Of a stretch of 64,000 nucleotides of DNA, positions 11,803 through 23,396 are shown piece by piece. Below the pieces are notes generated by a model. That model searched no databases, was not told where the DNA came from, and was given only the letters and a program-made list of their open reading frames with translations. Position numbers and translations under genes: made by a program. The DNA is taken from positions 152,873,741 through 152,937,740 of the forward strand of contig OX422221.1 in the NCBI GenBank assembly GCA_949130495.1. Reading direction: 5' to 3'. Numbering within the stretch: position 1 is the first letter of the stretch; every line of letters begins with the position of its first letter. The stretch is from Sambucus nigra. Taxonomy: Eukaryota; Streptophyta; Magnoliopsida; Dipsacales; Adoxaceae.

Positions 11803-12034
11803 CTCAAACAATATTGAGGCGAAGCATAGATTCCAAGTCTCTAAGAGGATGGCATATGTCTGCGTCTCTTAGGACCGTCTGAACTATCACTGCGATAGCA
11901 TGTACCAAGGATATATATTCACAAACAATATGAGGCGAAGCCTAGATTCCAAGTCTCTAAGAGGAAAGCATATACCCGCGTCTCTTAGGACCGTCTGAAC
12001 TATCATTCCGATATCCTGTACCAAGGATATCTAT
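11803..12034. repeat. 116-bp tandem duplication in copy A LTR
   Basis: Two adjacent copies share GAGGCGAAGC, GATTCCAAGTCTCTAAGAGG and GTCTCTTAGGACCGTCTGAA with a handful of differences. The period, measured from the two GAGGCGAAG words at 11816 and 11932, is 116 bases. Confidence 0.9.
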
Positions 12035-12604
12035 CTTCTAGGGTACAAGTCAATATCCCCCATAAAGGTCCCCTCGAGATAAGACTGTCCCAGCGCGGTA
12101 ACCTCAGGGATAGCAAGTAGCATTGGCATGTTTTTCACACATAGATAGCATATGCATACACAATCATATAGCTATTCTAATATTACCATAACAATATTGG
12201 GTATATTCTCAAATCCCATAATTACGACATTTGTATTTATTTCTCATTATTTAGTCATCACGTATAACCGTTCACATCTTACTTTAATTTGAGGAACTTT
12301 TCCACTTACTACATAACGCTCATGGATTCTATCCTCCCAAGTATAAAATTCAGTAGGTATTCATCTATTTTCCATCGTAATCATTTTTACGTAATCTCTC
12401 CCTTTAATACAAGATTTCATCGTCCTTTATGTAATTATCCCAAAAATACAATTCTCGTCTCACATTAAAGGCCCCAACATTATTCATATGTCCTACTGGT
12501 CTTCCAAACTCCCAATACATTTTATTAAGGATGTCCAAGAATTATCTCAAGATAAATTTAAATTAACTCATTTAAAAGGGGAAATAGGAGTCTGCCAGGA
12601 GGGG

Positions 12605-12662
12605 TCGATCGATCGAGGTCTTGGGCTCGATCGATCGAAGCTCTGGGCTCGATCGATCGATC
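12605..12662 (-). other. TCGATCGATCGA palindrome array, copy A LTR
   Basis: Three perfect 12-14 base palindromes (12605-12616, 12627-12638, 12649-12662) are separated by CT-GGG-type spacers. The array starts about 1.12 kb from the LTR 5' end, nearly the same place as in copy B. Confidence 0.9.
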
Positions 12663-13780
12663 AAACAGGTATTGCGATTTCTGCAGAATTGCAGTTATGG
12701 GTTTCATCTTCTAACCTTCACCAAATCCATATTTTTCAATCCCAAACGTCACAAAAATTGTACTATTAACATTATATCATCCTACTGGGTATTTCTAACG
12801 TGAAGCATGAGGATTTCTATCATTATACATGGATTAATAGCCCAAAATTTATTATAATTATCAAGAACCCTAGAATTCTCTTAAACATGGTTCTAACAAG
12901 TATTTCCAGAAATTTCCTTCTTGTAAACATCATAATTTCATGGGTAATTCCTCTACATGGCAAGGGTTTCCAGAATTATCATTTAAACCATAACTATATG
13001 CGATTCCTATCTCAAATCTTTGGTTTTCTTCCATAAAACTCATTATAATTACTCCTAAACTAATATTAAAGATGCACCAATGAAATAAGAAAGATAAAAA
13101 CTTGCCTGGGATTTTTGGTGTTCTGATTTGCATATGTTTTTGGTGTGGTTGCGTAGCCCGTTGCACGATCTACGCGTTGGTGGTGGTGGCGGTGCAAACG
13201 GATGGATTTTGGGCCTTGGATTGCCTTGGAAGCTCTCTTCTTCCCTCTCCTATGGTCGTCACATCCCTTTGGTTGTTCTAACCCTAGAAGACAACCTTAG
13301 ACATATGATATAACCCTTAGAATTTGGTTGGTTTAATTACCCATAATTGTGAAATGTCCAAAACGCCCTCCCGGGGTACTAATTAGGCCTATAAATGCCC
13401 CGAGACCCAAACTAAATCCCCGGGTACACTTTTCTGACTATCTCAACCCTTCCGGACGCGTTGCCGCACTCAAAACGATCATACGAACAACTTATAAAAT
13501 ATTCACTTTTATTTATCAATATTTAGTCCCGACGCGTCATAGGCGAGTCCCGACTCAAATTTTCAAAATTGTTATTTTATTCACTCGTGACATTCAATAT
13601 AACTAATATTATATATTACTTTGCTCATTAGTAATATTCAAAAAAATTTCAATAATTACTAACTCTCGTCACGTTAATAATTATAACATAATTAATTTCC
13701 GAATTTTTATTAAATAATTAACTCACATTAAATTTAATAAATCCCCAAATTAATATAGCATAAAAATACGGGGTATTACA

Positions 13781-15321
13781 TGACCCTAATCCCATTTTAT
13801 TTATTATTTTTTAGTCTTAATTAGCAATTAATTTGTCATTTTTCCCTTTTCTTTAAATCCACCTTATCACATTTTACACTTTTATTCTTTTAGTAATAAA
13901 TCCATTACAATTTGTCAAACATTCTCTGCGGATTCTCGATACTCGCACTGGCCTCTATACTCCCTTGTCGATTGTAGTCATGGTATAGGTTTTTGCATTG
14001 AGACGGTGAACCGAAAACAACGACAGCGTCCATACACAAACACACAGTTCATGCCACATAAATTTTCCTCATGGATACCTACCACAACAATAATGATATA
14101 TACTTAAGTGGATTTCTATTCGTCCCACTTGCTTATATGATAGAAGAGGAGTCGGTTATTCATAATGTAACCACCCGAATCATCCACAAAATGGAATAAA
14201 TACCAGGATTTCACCTTCGATGGAATAAATAAGGAGCCCTTAAAATATTCACTATCATAAAACATAAGGTAAAGCCTGGTCTCGAATATAACCCTAATAA
14301 TAAAGATATATCCCTCGATCCCAAAATACCCCCATTAGAGGCATAATGGTCATTTACGTCTGTAAGAAGAATACTTTCCTTATCACAAACTCTCTGAACC
14401 ATGGTGAGATGAGGCAAAGAAATCCTTACAATCAAGAATTAAAATCCACTACGAGAAAGGACTATACATAGATTATGCGAGGATCCACAAGTTCAACCAG
14501 AAGGAACTCAACATATCATGGGTCACTGAGGAAGACATAATGGTCCTCGAGATAGAGGTTGAATGGATTACCTATGCTATTTCCTAATGATATTGCCCTA
14601 TCATCCATATTAGGGTCCTCTAAATTAAGCATTGTAGAGTGCTTCCACAACTAGTAAATCGCATTTACCATCCGTAATATCACCATGGAGAAAGGATGAT
14701 TAGTCAGCATCCATGAACTCAATCTCTAAGTCTGTGTGCCAAATTCGATATCCCGCTATTCTAGACACCATCTTTGGTGGAGCCTTAGGATACGAACAAA
14801 CAAACCTTATGGGACTATCAATGGACTGAAAAAAGACTCAAGCTCTTATTGCAAGAAATCTCCAAGCCACTCCCCCACACTGACCTTATGGTAGTCCCAA
14901 CAATGGATTCTGCTATAAAATCTGAGGGGGAAACAGTTCATCCTAAAGAACACTACATGTCCCAGTAAACAGTCTGTGCCAAGATTCCAGATCACCAGAA
15001 GACCACCCTAAAGGTTCCCGATAGAATTTGGCCCACCTCATCGCCAACATCATGGAACCTGTGATACTCAACACCTGGACTTTTTTCAAATGCATCTTGA
15101 CACTATCATCCATATGCCTTTTGAGTATGTCCTGCATACCAGGCCCGTTCACTTTTCTGATGTTATCAATATTTTCCTTCCTTCCTTTCATGGCATGCGT
15201 GTGTTTCATGCGATGATTATTAATTCGGTGATGGATTATAACTCACACCTAATAATGATGATTTCATGGACTTAAAATACTAAAAACTCTTGCAGAAACT
15301 TGACCAAGTCAAAATAGACAT
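13781..15321 (+). other. Decayed Tat interior between gag and RT
   Basis: After copy A ends, the host Tat-like element should resume here. No domain is secure: translations are broken by many stops, and I found no D-T/S-G protease motif. The only reason to assign it to Tat is its position directly upstream of the RT remnant, on the same strand. Confidence 0.3.
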
Positions 15322-17045
15322 ATGTTTCCCAACGAGGATAACATAATAACTATAAACCTGGGCACTTCCCAAAGCCCTAAACAGTTACAAATAAGGTCTT
15401 CTCTATATGATAAAGAGCAAAATGAGTTCACATATCACCTCGCTCGCTTCCTAGATGTACTCGTTTGGTCTTACTCTATCATGCCTGGTATCGACCTGAC
15501 TATTGTCATGCATGTGATACCCACTCACCCTGATGCAAGACCTATAAAACAAAGATACCGTAAGACGATATTCGAATGCTATTTGAAAGTAAAACTAGAG
15601 AAATAGCTCAGTGTTAGTTTCATCCAATTAATCGAATATCCTATTTGGCAAGCTCGGATCGTACTAGTGCCTAAAACCAATGGCAAAGTTTGAATGTTCA
15701 TAGACTATAAGGATCTCAATTTAAATTTCCCTAAAGATCATTTTCTTCTATCATAAATTAAATTATTGGTAGATAGTACAACCAGTAAAATGCTCAAGTC
15801 CTTTATAAACAGATTTGCAGGCTATAGGTAGATAAAAATTATCCTTCATCCCCAAAAGAAAATCAGGTTCATTACCCCCTTGGCGTATAACTATTACACC
15901 GTTATGCCCTCTAACATCAAGAATACATGTGCAACTTACCAAATAGTGGCCACAACCATCCTTTAAGACCTTAAACATAAGTAAGTAGAGTTCTATGTAG
16001 ACGACATGATCATCAAATCAATAGATCGAGAAGGATGCGTCCCAGCACTCTGAAAATTCTTCCAAGGGTTATGCCTCTTCAAAATGAGGGTAAAACTACA
16101 AAAATGTGTCTTCGGAGTCACTAAAGAGAAAGTTTTCCAATTCATTTATAGCAAGGATAGAATCAAGTATGACTCCACTAAGGACAAATCCATATGGGAA
16201 ATTCTACCATCGAAAATAAAAAAGAGGTTAGAGGGTTCTTCGGCCAATTAAAGATCATACATCGGTTCATCAACCAACTTACCACCATCTGTGTACCCAT
16301 TTTCCAAATACTTACGTAGGACTCACCCAAAAAATGGAAAGCTCAGTGCTAGGAAGCATTTGATAAAATACAAAATTACCTTACTCACCCAACGGTGTTT
16401 ATACATCCTAACTGGGATAACCTATCTTTATCTACATGATCATAACTGATATGGATGTTGGAGCCATGTTGGCCCAGTACATTGAAAATTATCTCAAAAG
16501 AATTCTCCATCTACTATGTAAGCAAAATCTAGCCCCCTATGAGATAAAACACACCGCCTTGTAAAAGTCCCATATATTATTTCCCTAAATAGGTTAAGAT
16601 CAAATCTTACATAGTGCTAAATGCGAACAAGGTGGCTAAATTCATACGTCAAAACATTATCTTCCACTTCGGTGGACCCCATAAGGTTGTATCATATAAC
16701 GGGTATCACTTAGACCATGTTACTAAAACCAACTGGGTCCAATACTATTATGAAGAACCATCTCTCCTCGATGGGAGGAAATTAAAGGTCGATTACCACA
16801 ATTAGGGATACAACTAATGTATCGCCTGAGCATTCTGTAAGAGGGTAATGAAGAGAAACATGCAATAGGGTGACTTAGTCCTTAAAGAGAAACTCAAACC
16901 TGCCCAGACTCTTGGAGGTAAATGTTCACCCAATTGGGGAGGACCCTACATCATCACCAAAATAAACTCCAGCAAGGCCGCTACCTTAGTTGATCTCGAT
17001 AGAGTCATATTTTTATAACCATTCAATCTCAATTTGATTAAAAGA
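15322..17045 (+). pseudogene. Tat/Ogre-like pol remnant: RT, RNase H, integrase end
   Basis: The open piece 15322-15606 reads INLGTSQSPKQLQI, then FLDVLVWSYSIMPGID and HPDARPIKQRYRK, matching the pre-RT segment of Tat pol (L-G-T, D-V-F-A-W-S-Y-x-D-M-P-G-I-D, P-x-K-Q-x-x-R). RT words follow in broken frames: IVLVPKTNGKV, FIDYKDLN, FYVDDMIIKS (the Y-V-D-D catalytic box), KCVFGV and GYR. Near 16600-16700 an integrase-like IIFHFGGPHKVVSYNG appears, and at 16860-17040 GDLVLKE, GPYIITKINSSKAATLVDLD and NLIKRN form the integrase end. More than a dozen stops and frameshifts are visible. The enzyme would copy and insert the element, but this copy is dead. It is the downstream partner of the gag at 6700-8000. 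Confidence 0.8.
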
Positions 17046-17688
17046 AATTGTTTCCTCTATATCGTTAGTGGTGAAAACGAAAATACTAGTTTAAACACCA
17101 AAATAATCGTTCGTAGAGGGTAGGGAAGATTATGTGAGCCCATACACATTTCTATCCCTACATTAAAAAGCCCACTCATACCACAAACCTTTCGCTTGAT
17201 GTCAGCGAAAATACTTTTCAGCCCCCAGTGTTTCAATTCAAGAGAATAAGATAGACCCAATTCTCCGCTATATTTTTGTTGTAGACATTCAATATAGACA
17301 CCATGTTTTATTTTAATTAGAGAAACATAGGCAACCCCATATGTCACTTTGAGTCCAGTCTAAATAAACACCAAAAGCCACATTTCATGGGAAAACCATA
17401 CTTATTGTCATTGTGCCCTCACTCCAGAAGAGTTGTCGCGATCTAAACAAGCTAAACATAAAGTAAACAAAATAGTGCTTTAGGGAATGTTAACACTCCG
17501 TAAGGTCAGCCTTATTTAAGAAGCATCACACAAAGGCTGATGCTATAAAAGAAAAAGTTAGAAGAAGCATAAAACGAGAAAATACAATACACCCTCCTTC
17601 CCAGAAATATGCCCTCTCAAAATCACCCCATATACCGGAACGAATTATCAACAGGCAAACTCAATAAGGACTCCCCGCAAAAAAGTCA
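17046..17688 (+). other. Tat 3' untranslated region, no gene seen
   Basis: This follows the integrase end and precedes the CACTA insertion. Short minus-strand frames (up to 96 codons at 17347-17057) have no recognisable domain. Confidence 0.35.
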
Positions 17689-17708
17689 CACTACACCAAA
17701 TCTACCGA

Positions 17709-18000
17709 ATTATCACGGTAATTGACCGTGACAAGTCCAACTTGTCAAGATCAATGACCGGGACAATTATGTGGGTGATAACTTTCATTATCACGGAATT
17801 GTCACTGTCATTGATCGTGATAAGTTCATTAGACTTGTCACGCTCCTGTCACGGTCTTTGACCCTGACAAGATTTGTCACGGTCAAGGACCGTGACAAAC
17901 CCATGACAAACTTTAAAAAATTATCACTGTCATCAACCGTGACAAGTTCGTGACACGTTTTCTTTATCACGGACTTGTCACTATCAATGACCGTGACAAA
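17709..18000. repeat. Left subterminal repeats of the CACTA element
   Basis: At least six copies of a motif related to TTGTCACGGTC-N-GACCGTGACAA occur. The copy at 17874-17898 is a perfect palindrome with 11-bp arms around AAG. In En/Spm, subterminal repeats bind the element-encoded TNPA protein; here that role is inferred. Confidence 0.85.
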
Positions 18001-18314
18001 TCAGGGGAGAATTTTAAAAAAAATCTGCTGGGTAGTTTGGCCACTGCCACTGCTCAACAGTATATTTGTACTTGTTATAACAAAATTGTACCTGTTCAAA
18101 CAACATATATCCAAATAAAAATAGAAACAATGCAACAAATCATTACACATATAATTCCATATCCAAACCAAAATGTAATAAATCAAAACAATACAAATAT
18201 AATCCAAGTGTCCAAATAAAATAGATACAAATAATGTCATGTGGTAGGTTTGAGGAGGAAGTAAGGCCACATGATATACGCATTGAGATACCCCTGAATA
18301 TGCATCATGCCGCA

Positions 18315-19135
18315 TTATTCGCGCGACCACAATGGGTAGTTCTCTTTCCCGATTATCACATGTGTGATGAGCAGCTTGACCTCCATGTCCTGAAGCGCAC
18401 GTCCATGAACCAACATACCCTGGACACTATTAGGGTCCCTCAACCCCATCCATATCTGTGAGCCATTAATTACGTCGAGTATAAACACGCTCGGCCAACC
18501 AATTGTTATCAAATGCCGCTCGACGGGAGCCAAGTAGGGGACTAGATCATCAATCGGTGAGTCCGCACGTGTCGACAATGAATCAACGATGTTTATGTCC
18601 TCGTCCTCCTCCACCTCCTCCTCCACCACCTTCTCATTCCCTTTCCCCTTTCCCTTTCTGACCAACGAACGCTTCACAAATGAGAACATATCTTGGACCA
18701 TCGACTCCAACCTTGATAACTTTGCGTCATGCGAGTCCACCTGATGAGCCAACCCGGTGTTGCTCATCTCCAATCTGATGATCCTAAATTTGTCCACATG
18801 CGAGCTCATCCCCCTTGTCCTCCCCTTGCAATCAGCGCCAAGCACTTGGTTGAGTGCATCTGTCGACAAAGATGCATTGTCGGTATCAGACTGCGACCCA
18901 TGAACTTCCTTAAGATTTGCCTGAAACGATAAAAATTACACAATTAGTTAAATAAGTAAATAAAAAAATTATAACGTAATTAACAAAAAGTAAACTGTCG
19001 GATTAATTATAATCGTGGACGCGACGCTCGGGGACACCTCCTTATCCTTCCCCTTCTTTGTCTGAATTTCCACATAGGCATCGAGCCTATGTGTCCTACC
19101 CCTAGGGCCACTCCTCGTCCCCTAAAATAAAATAA
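18315..19135 (-). pseudogene. TNP1-like CACTA accessory gene, two exon pieces
   Basis: An upstream piece at about 19135-19015 reads GRTHRLDAYVEIQTKKGKD. After a probable intron with a strong acceptor (TATCGTTTCAG ending at about 18923), the second piece runs open to 18315: TDALNQVLGADCKGRTRGM, then a heptad-like stretch, a lysine-rich KGKGKGNEKV run and an acidic EEEVEEDED run. The layout (Y-V-x-x-x-T-K-K, then Q-V-L-G-x-x-x-x-G-R-x-R-G) matches the plant En/Spm-type transposase family also called Transposase_24. It has no catalytic D-D-E domain and probably bound the subterminal repeats. The 184-codon second exon is intact, but the 5' end of the gene is not found. Assignment is from motif memory. 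Confidence 0.6.
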
Positions 19136-19679
19136 TGCAAAATTAGTATCGGGCCCGCAAAGTGAAATAATGCTGTGACAATAAAGTAATTTTAGAAAAA
19201 AGTCACTTAAGAAATTAACCAACTCAGTGTCACTCAAACGGGTCGTGACACAAAGTAATTTTAGAAAAAAGTCGAAAACTTCCCCTCCCCCCATTTTGAC
19301 GATAATCCAGTGGTCGTGCCACTTCCAAAATTAACCAACTCAAGAAATTAAGACAATATATAATTATTTACGGATTTATGACTGTGGATTAAATTAAGTA
19401 TTTTAAAAAAATTTAACAAGCAACTTCCATATCCAACCAAATCCGTCCAATATAATCCAACAACAACAACAAACCAACAGATGTCTATCTCGTACTCCAT
19501 CTAATTCATGTACTCAATTAATTCAACAATAACAATTTCAAATCTAAATAAAAGTAAATAAACAATATTTATAATGTCCAATCAACATTAATTTCAAGTC
19601 CTAAACTAAACATTAATTTCAAATCCTAAATCAACATTAACAATTAATTTTAAGTCCTAAACTAAACACCAATTAATTT

Positions 19680-19754
19680 CAACACACACATATACACACC
19701 CCACACCCCCTGCCCCACCACACACACACACACAAACCCAACCCAACCCAACCC

Positions 19755-19785
<31 letters not shown>

Positions 19786-20100
19786 AAATGCCCCACCCCC
19801 TACCCCACCACACATACACACACACACACACAAACCCACCCCTTCACACACATATATTCACACACACAAACCCCCCACCCCCGCCCTTCCCGCCCATCAT
19901 ACACACATGCAATCACACACACACCCCTGTATATGCACACACACATACATACACACTCACACGAACACATATACTCACACATATATACAAATGAAAGAGA
20001 AAGAGAGAAGAAAAAATACCTTAAATCGTAGAGAGAGAGAGAGAGGGAGGGAGAGCAGTCGCATATAGAGAGAGAGAGAGAATGAGGGGAATAAAAAGCG
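19680..20100. repeat. Low-complexity CA/C-rich and GA-rich block
   Basis: Runs of (CA)n, CCCAAC and a C20 homopolymer (19752-19771) are followed by GAGAGA tracts to about 20090. It lies inside the CACTA element upstream of its gene. Confidence 0.95.
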
Positions 20101-20140
20101 GTGAGAAAAAGAAGAGGGAATGATTTTTTTACTGACAAAT

Positions 20141-20292
20141 TTGTCACGGACCTGTCACGGTCTTTGATCGTGACAACCTTATAACATTGTCACGGTCATA
20201 GACCGTGACAAGACTTTGTCACGGACTTGTCATGATCAATGACCGTGACAAAAATACGTATTTTTTTGTCACGATCAATGATCGTGACAAGG
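20141..20292. repeat. Right subterminal repeats of the CACTA element
   Basis: Four copies of the TTGTCACGGTC/GACCGTGACAA motif lie in both orientations, mirroring the left end. Several show C-to-T changes (TCATGATC for TCACGGTC). Confidence 0.85.
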
Positions 20293-20335
20293 GTGGCCGG
20301 CTCAAATGTGACAATTTGATCTTTGTGGTGTAGTG

Positions 20336-21691
20336 ACAACTTATAAGGGATAATGAACAACGTTCTAATTCCAAAGCTACGTCAAGAGGCTCTTGCCTGA
20401 TCACTAAGAAAAAGGAAAAAGGGAACTTCCTTCCCTTACCACTCTAACGTTAGTATAGGCAAGGGACTCTTCATCGAGAAAAAAAAAATCATCGCCCTTT
20501 AAAAGAAAAGTTTCAAAAAGACGGGGGACTTTTCCCATGTGTATATGTGTCACTTAATTTTTTCACTCCTCATTTTAGTAAATAAAATTTAGGCTCACTC
20601 TGACCATACGTATATATGTCCCTTTAAATTTTATAATTTTATCATTTTTTTCTCTAGTGTACATTTGTATTGGCAACATTTTAATAAAAGATCTTAGACT
20701 CACTTTGTTCATATGCACATGTTTCGTTACTCCCATGCACAAGATACTGAAAATTAAAGAAAAATAAAAATTATGAACCATTCATCATCCAAACATAATT
20801 CCTTATTTATATGCATGATGTATGACGAGAACCCTATACATTCCAAAAGATGTATTGCTAAAGGAACATAATGCATGAATATAATGCAACTTTCACCGAC
20901 CAAAAAACATAAAAAAAAAAAAAAAAAAAAAACTTTTTGAGAGGTTACATAAAGTCCCACCCAAAAGGTCACGCAAAACTACTACCCCACCAAACTACCA
21001 TATGCGAGGTCTCTTCCCAGAATGACCACCTACACAACTCCAATCCAAGACTCCCAAACCCGGCACCCTGGCCCCTACACCGAACCCGATCACACCAGCC
21101 AGAGACATCGGACCACCCAAACACTGGACAAGGCTCATCGATAGCCTTAGGTAGTCAGTAGTGGTGCCAGTTGCAACTTTCAGAGTAAAAAAACGTAAAG
21201 TCAAATGCACAGATGACCAACGTATCAGTATCAGCCGCCGATGGGCCTATCAACCATCACTTGCTAAATATTTGTAAAACATTAATTCATTCAAACATAA
21301 AAAATGAGCCAGAATTTACAAAGAATAAACTGATAAAACTCACGTCCTTCATAAAGAGGGTAGGGTCCAGAGACAGCGTGATCATGCGAAATGCTGAAAG
21401 CATTGGCGATAAGCACGACTTGATCCTACCCATAAAGGACCGTTGTAAAAGATGACAGTAACGCTGGAAGAGTGCAATGACGAACTTAGAGAAAGTGAGG
21501 TAGAGTCATCATCCATCACCGAATAATTGACACAAAAGAGGAAGCCCTCGTCCCCACCACGAGACTACCCAACAGTGACAACAAAAAGGGACGTCAGGCA
21601 TCCCAAAGCTTACATTATGTCAATAGAAGAAGGATGATAGCTCAAGAAATAAGCATCACTGAAAGGGATAAGTAAAGGCTTGAAAAACATA
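20336..21691 (+). other. Tat 3' region between DNA transposons, no gene seen
   Basis: A+T-rich sequence with a 22-base A run (20911-20932). Short open frames of up to 80 codons show no domain. Confidence 0.3.
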
Positions 21692-21874
21692 TAAGGATCC
21701 GTTTGATAGAAAACTGAAAAAATGCAAATGATTTCAGGAGAAATAATTCCAAGGCAAATGAATATTTTTCAACTTGTGTCTGTGTGATACAAGTTGAAAA
21801 ATCATCAATTTTCCACATTTTCTATCAAGCGCAAAAGCTGAAAAATAGATACAAAAGTGAAAAATTTATTTACG

Positions 21875-21876
<2 letters not shown>

Positions 21877-21966
<90 letters not shown>

Positions 21967-22205
21967 AAATATACAAAATATATGAATATATATTATATTA
22001 TTTGCGGAATATATATATTCCATATATGAATATATATATATATATTATTTGCAAATATATGAATATATATTATATTATTTGCGGAACATATATATTCATA
22101 TATGGAATATATATGTTCCGCAAATAATATAATATATATTCATATATTTTGTATATATGGAATATATATATTCCGCAAATAATATAATATATATTCATAT
22201 ATTCA
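21877..22205. repeat. (TA)n tract and long A+T inverted repeat
   Basis: An (AT)n run (21877-21962) adjoins a nested inverted repeat. The word ATTATTTGCGGAACATATAT ends near 22092 and its inverse begins near 22109. An outer pair (ATTATTTGCGGAATATATAT near 22000 and its inverse near 22165) encloses it. Confidence 0.9.
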
Positions 22206-22652
22206 TATATTAAATATATTAATATATTTAATATATGAATATATTTCGTAAATAAAATATTATATTTTCATAGATTTTGTACATTTAATTATATAAAAAT
22301 CTATTATATTATTAAATATAAAATCACCTATACATATATATTATATATATGTATATATGAAATATACAAAATTTACGAAATATAAATATATATTAAAATA
22401 TATGAATTATATAAATTATATAAATGTACGAAATATATAAATATATAATATATATATAAATATACGCAATATACATATATGTGCTAAAATATATAAAATA
22501 TACGAATATATATTAAAATATACAAAATATATATATTTATATATTTATTAACAATATATATTTATATATTTATGAAATATATAGAGTTATAAAAAAAATT
22601 GGTTTTAAGTGATTAGCCACCCAAAGGTGGCAAACAAAAACCTGACCCCCCT

Positions 22653-22670
22653 CCCCCCCCCCCCCCCCCC
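22653..22670. repeat. C18 homopolymer
   Basis: An uninterrupted run of 18 C inside the Tourist-like element, preceded by CCTGACCCCCCT. Confidence 0.95.
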
Positions 22671-22844
22671 AAAGAATTGAATTCCACCCTAGGGTGGCAA
22701 ATTGTGCTTAAGGGGTGTTGTACATAGAAAACAAATTCCAGGGCAAATTAAGGCTATCAAACAACCTAAAAGCTGGAAAATACCAGAATTTTCCAACTTT
22801 TGGGAATTTGCCTTGGAATTTTTGTGCTATCAAACGGACCCTAA

Positions 22845-23111
22845 ATTGAATCTTCATTTAAAATCTTTTGGCCTGCCGTGGGGGATGCTCGTACGATCAA
22901 TCATCCCTCTGTGTATAACCACACGGTCAAACGTTTAAACCTCGTGGTTAGCCAAACAGTTAACCATCCAACCATTTTTGACAAATCCAATTTTATCCCC
23001 ATCCTTTCTACCTATTTGCCTCCTTACCCCCACCAGTAGGCAAACATATTATGTTAGCGGTTTAAATTTTGATGGAGAGTGTCGGCACGCATCCTCTTAG
23101 TCGATTGCCTT
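22845..23111 (+). other. Spacer before right Tat LTR
   Basis: No gene is seen. Two damaged relatives of the Tat palindrome (AACCACACGGTC at 22917-22928, AAACCTCGTGGTTAG near 22940) lie here, so the right LTR may start earlier than 23112. Confidence 0.35.
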
Positions 23112-23396
23112 TGTGGACTACCTGATTTGCAATCGAGGTGTGCACCACATTCAACACATTAGTGATAACACTCCTCCAAACACAACACACCTAAAGCCAT
23201 AAAAAAACCTAGAAGACAAACCATGGGGACCAAAATGCAAATAAAAGGAAAAACCAAAATAGGCAAAAAAAACTTTGGCGTCCTTTAACCGCATGCTTAA
23301 AGGCCCATGACCCTTTTGACCGTGTGGTCAAAGGTCGTTAGCCGCACAATTATCCGTTTCCAGTGTAACCATTAGAAAAATCTAGGTAGATCTTTT
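23112..23396 (+). repeat. Right Tat LTR, part 1 (interrupted)
   Basis: Collinear with 2585-2870: GATTTGCAATCG, ACACAACACACCTAAA, AGACAAACC and GGGGACCAAAATGCAAATAA are shared. It is cut at 23396 by the solo LTR and resumes at 44774. Damaged palindromes lie at 23284-23301 and 23315-23332. Confidence 0.75.
23392..23396. repeat. Target-site duplication CTTTT (left)
   Basis: CTTTT lies directly before TGTAATATCCC. The same five bases follow the far LTR end at 44769-44773. Confidence 0.85.

Larger units (their letters stand above)
8610..13780 (-). mobile_element. Chromovirus copy A (Tekay/Del-like), 5' half only
   Basis: On the minus strand the order is LTR (13780 to 10604), primer-binding site, gag, protease, then an abrupt end in the protease-RT linker at about 8610. 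RT, RNase H, integrase and the other LTR are missing. The LTR termini (TGTAATACCCC..., ...CGGGGCGTCACA) and protein sequence match copy B at 29482-39871 but are clearly diverged, so this is a separate, related family member. It interrupts the Tat-like element. Without its 3' end no target-site duplication can be read; the flanking five bases at 13781-13785 are TGACC. Confidence 0.85.
10604..13780 (-). repeat. LTR of chromovirus copy A (3.18 kb)
   Basis: On the minus strand it begins TGTAATACCCCG at 13780 and ends in GTCACA at 10604. A TATA-like TTATATCAT lies about 470 bases in (13304-13313), followed by a purine-rich leader near 13240, so most of the LTR is probably transcribed. It contains an (AG)n tract, a 116-bp tandem duplication, a stem-loop and a TCGATCGATCGA array, listed separately. 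Related LTRs in this window lie at 29482, 37100, 49028 and 59654. Confidence 0.88.
17689..20335 (-). mobile_element. Non-autonomous CACTA (En/Spm) DNA transposon, 2.65 kb
   Basis: The left end is CACTACACCAAAT and the right end is the inverse of CACTACACCACAAA. Flanking trinucleotides are TCA (17686-17688) and ACA (20336-20338), a three-base target duplication with one mismatch. Subterminal arrays of TTGTCACGGTC-type inverted repeats lie at both ends, as is typical of CACTA elements. Inside, on the minus strand, is a decayed TNP1-like gene. There is no TNP2-type transposase, so mobility would need help in trans. It lies in the 3' part of the Tat-like element. Confidence 0.88.
21692..22844. 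mobile_element. Tourist-like (PIF/Harbinger) element with TAA target duplication
   Basis: Inverted termini GGATCCGTTTGATAG (21695-21709) and GGGTCCGTTTGATAG (inverse of 22827-22841) match at 14 of 15 bases. They are flanked by TAA at 21692-21694 and 22842-22844. Subterminal words such as ATTCCAAGGCAAAT occur near both ends in inverse orientation. The roughly 1.15-kb interior is almost pure A+T with no gene, so it is non-autonomous. It lies just upstream of the right Tat LTR. Confidence 0.8.

Noticed and set aside
15763..15978. 71-codon minus frame within Tat pol
   Set aside because: Antisense shadow of the RT remnant read on the + strand.
18001..18330. 109-codon minus frame in the CACTA element
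   Set aside because: Begins in the TNP1-like gene's 3' flank and runs through A+T-rich and subterminal repeat sequence; Tyr/Leu/Ile-rich, no domain.
19657..20147. Gly/Cys/Val-rich and Ser/Leu-rich frames of up to 115 codons
   Set aside because: Translation of (CA)n, C-rich and GA-rich simple repeats, not genes.
21784..22029. Frames of Tyr-Ile repeats on both strands
   Set aside because: Direct translation of the (TA)n tract; the same applies to 56961-57278.
21694..22842. Reading the Tourist-like element as a hAT-type element
   Set aside because: No 8-bp duplication is present, while a TAA triplet flanks GGATCCG/GGGTCCG termini on both sides.
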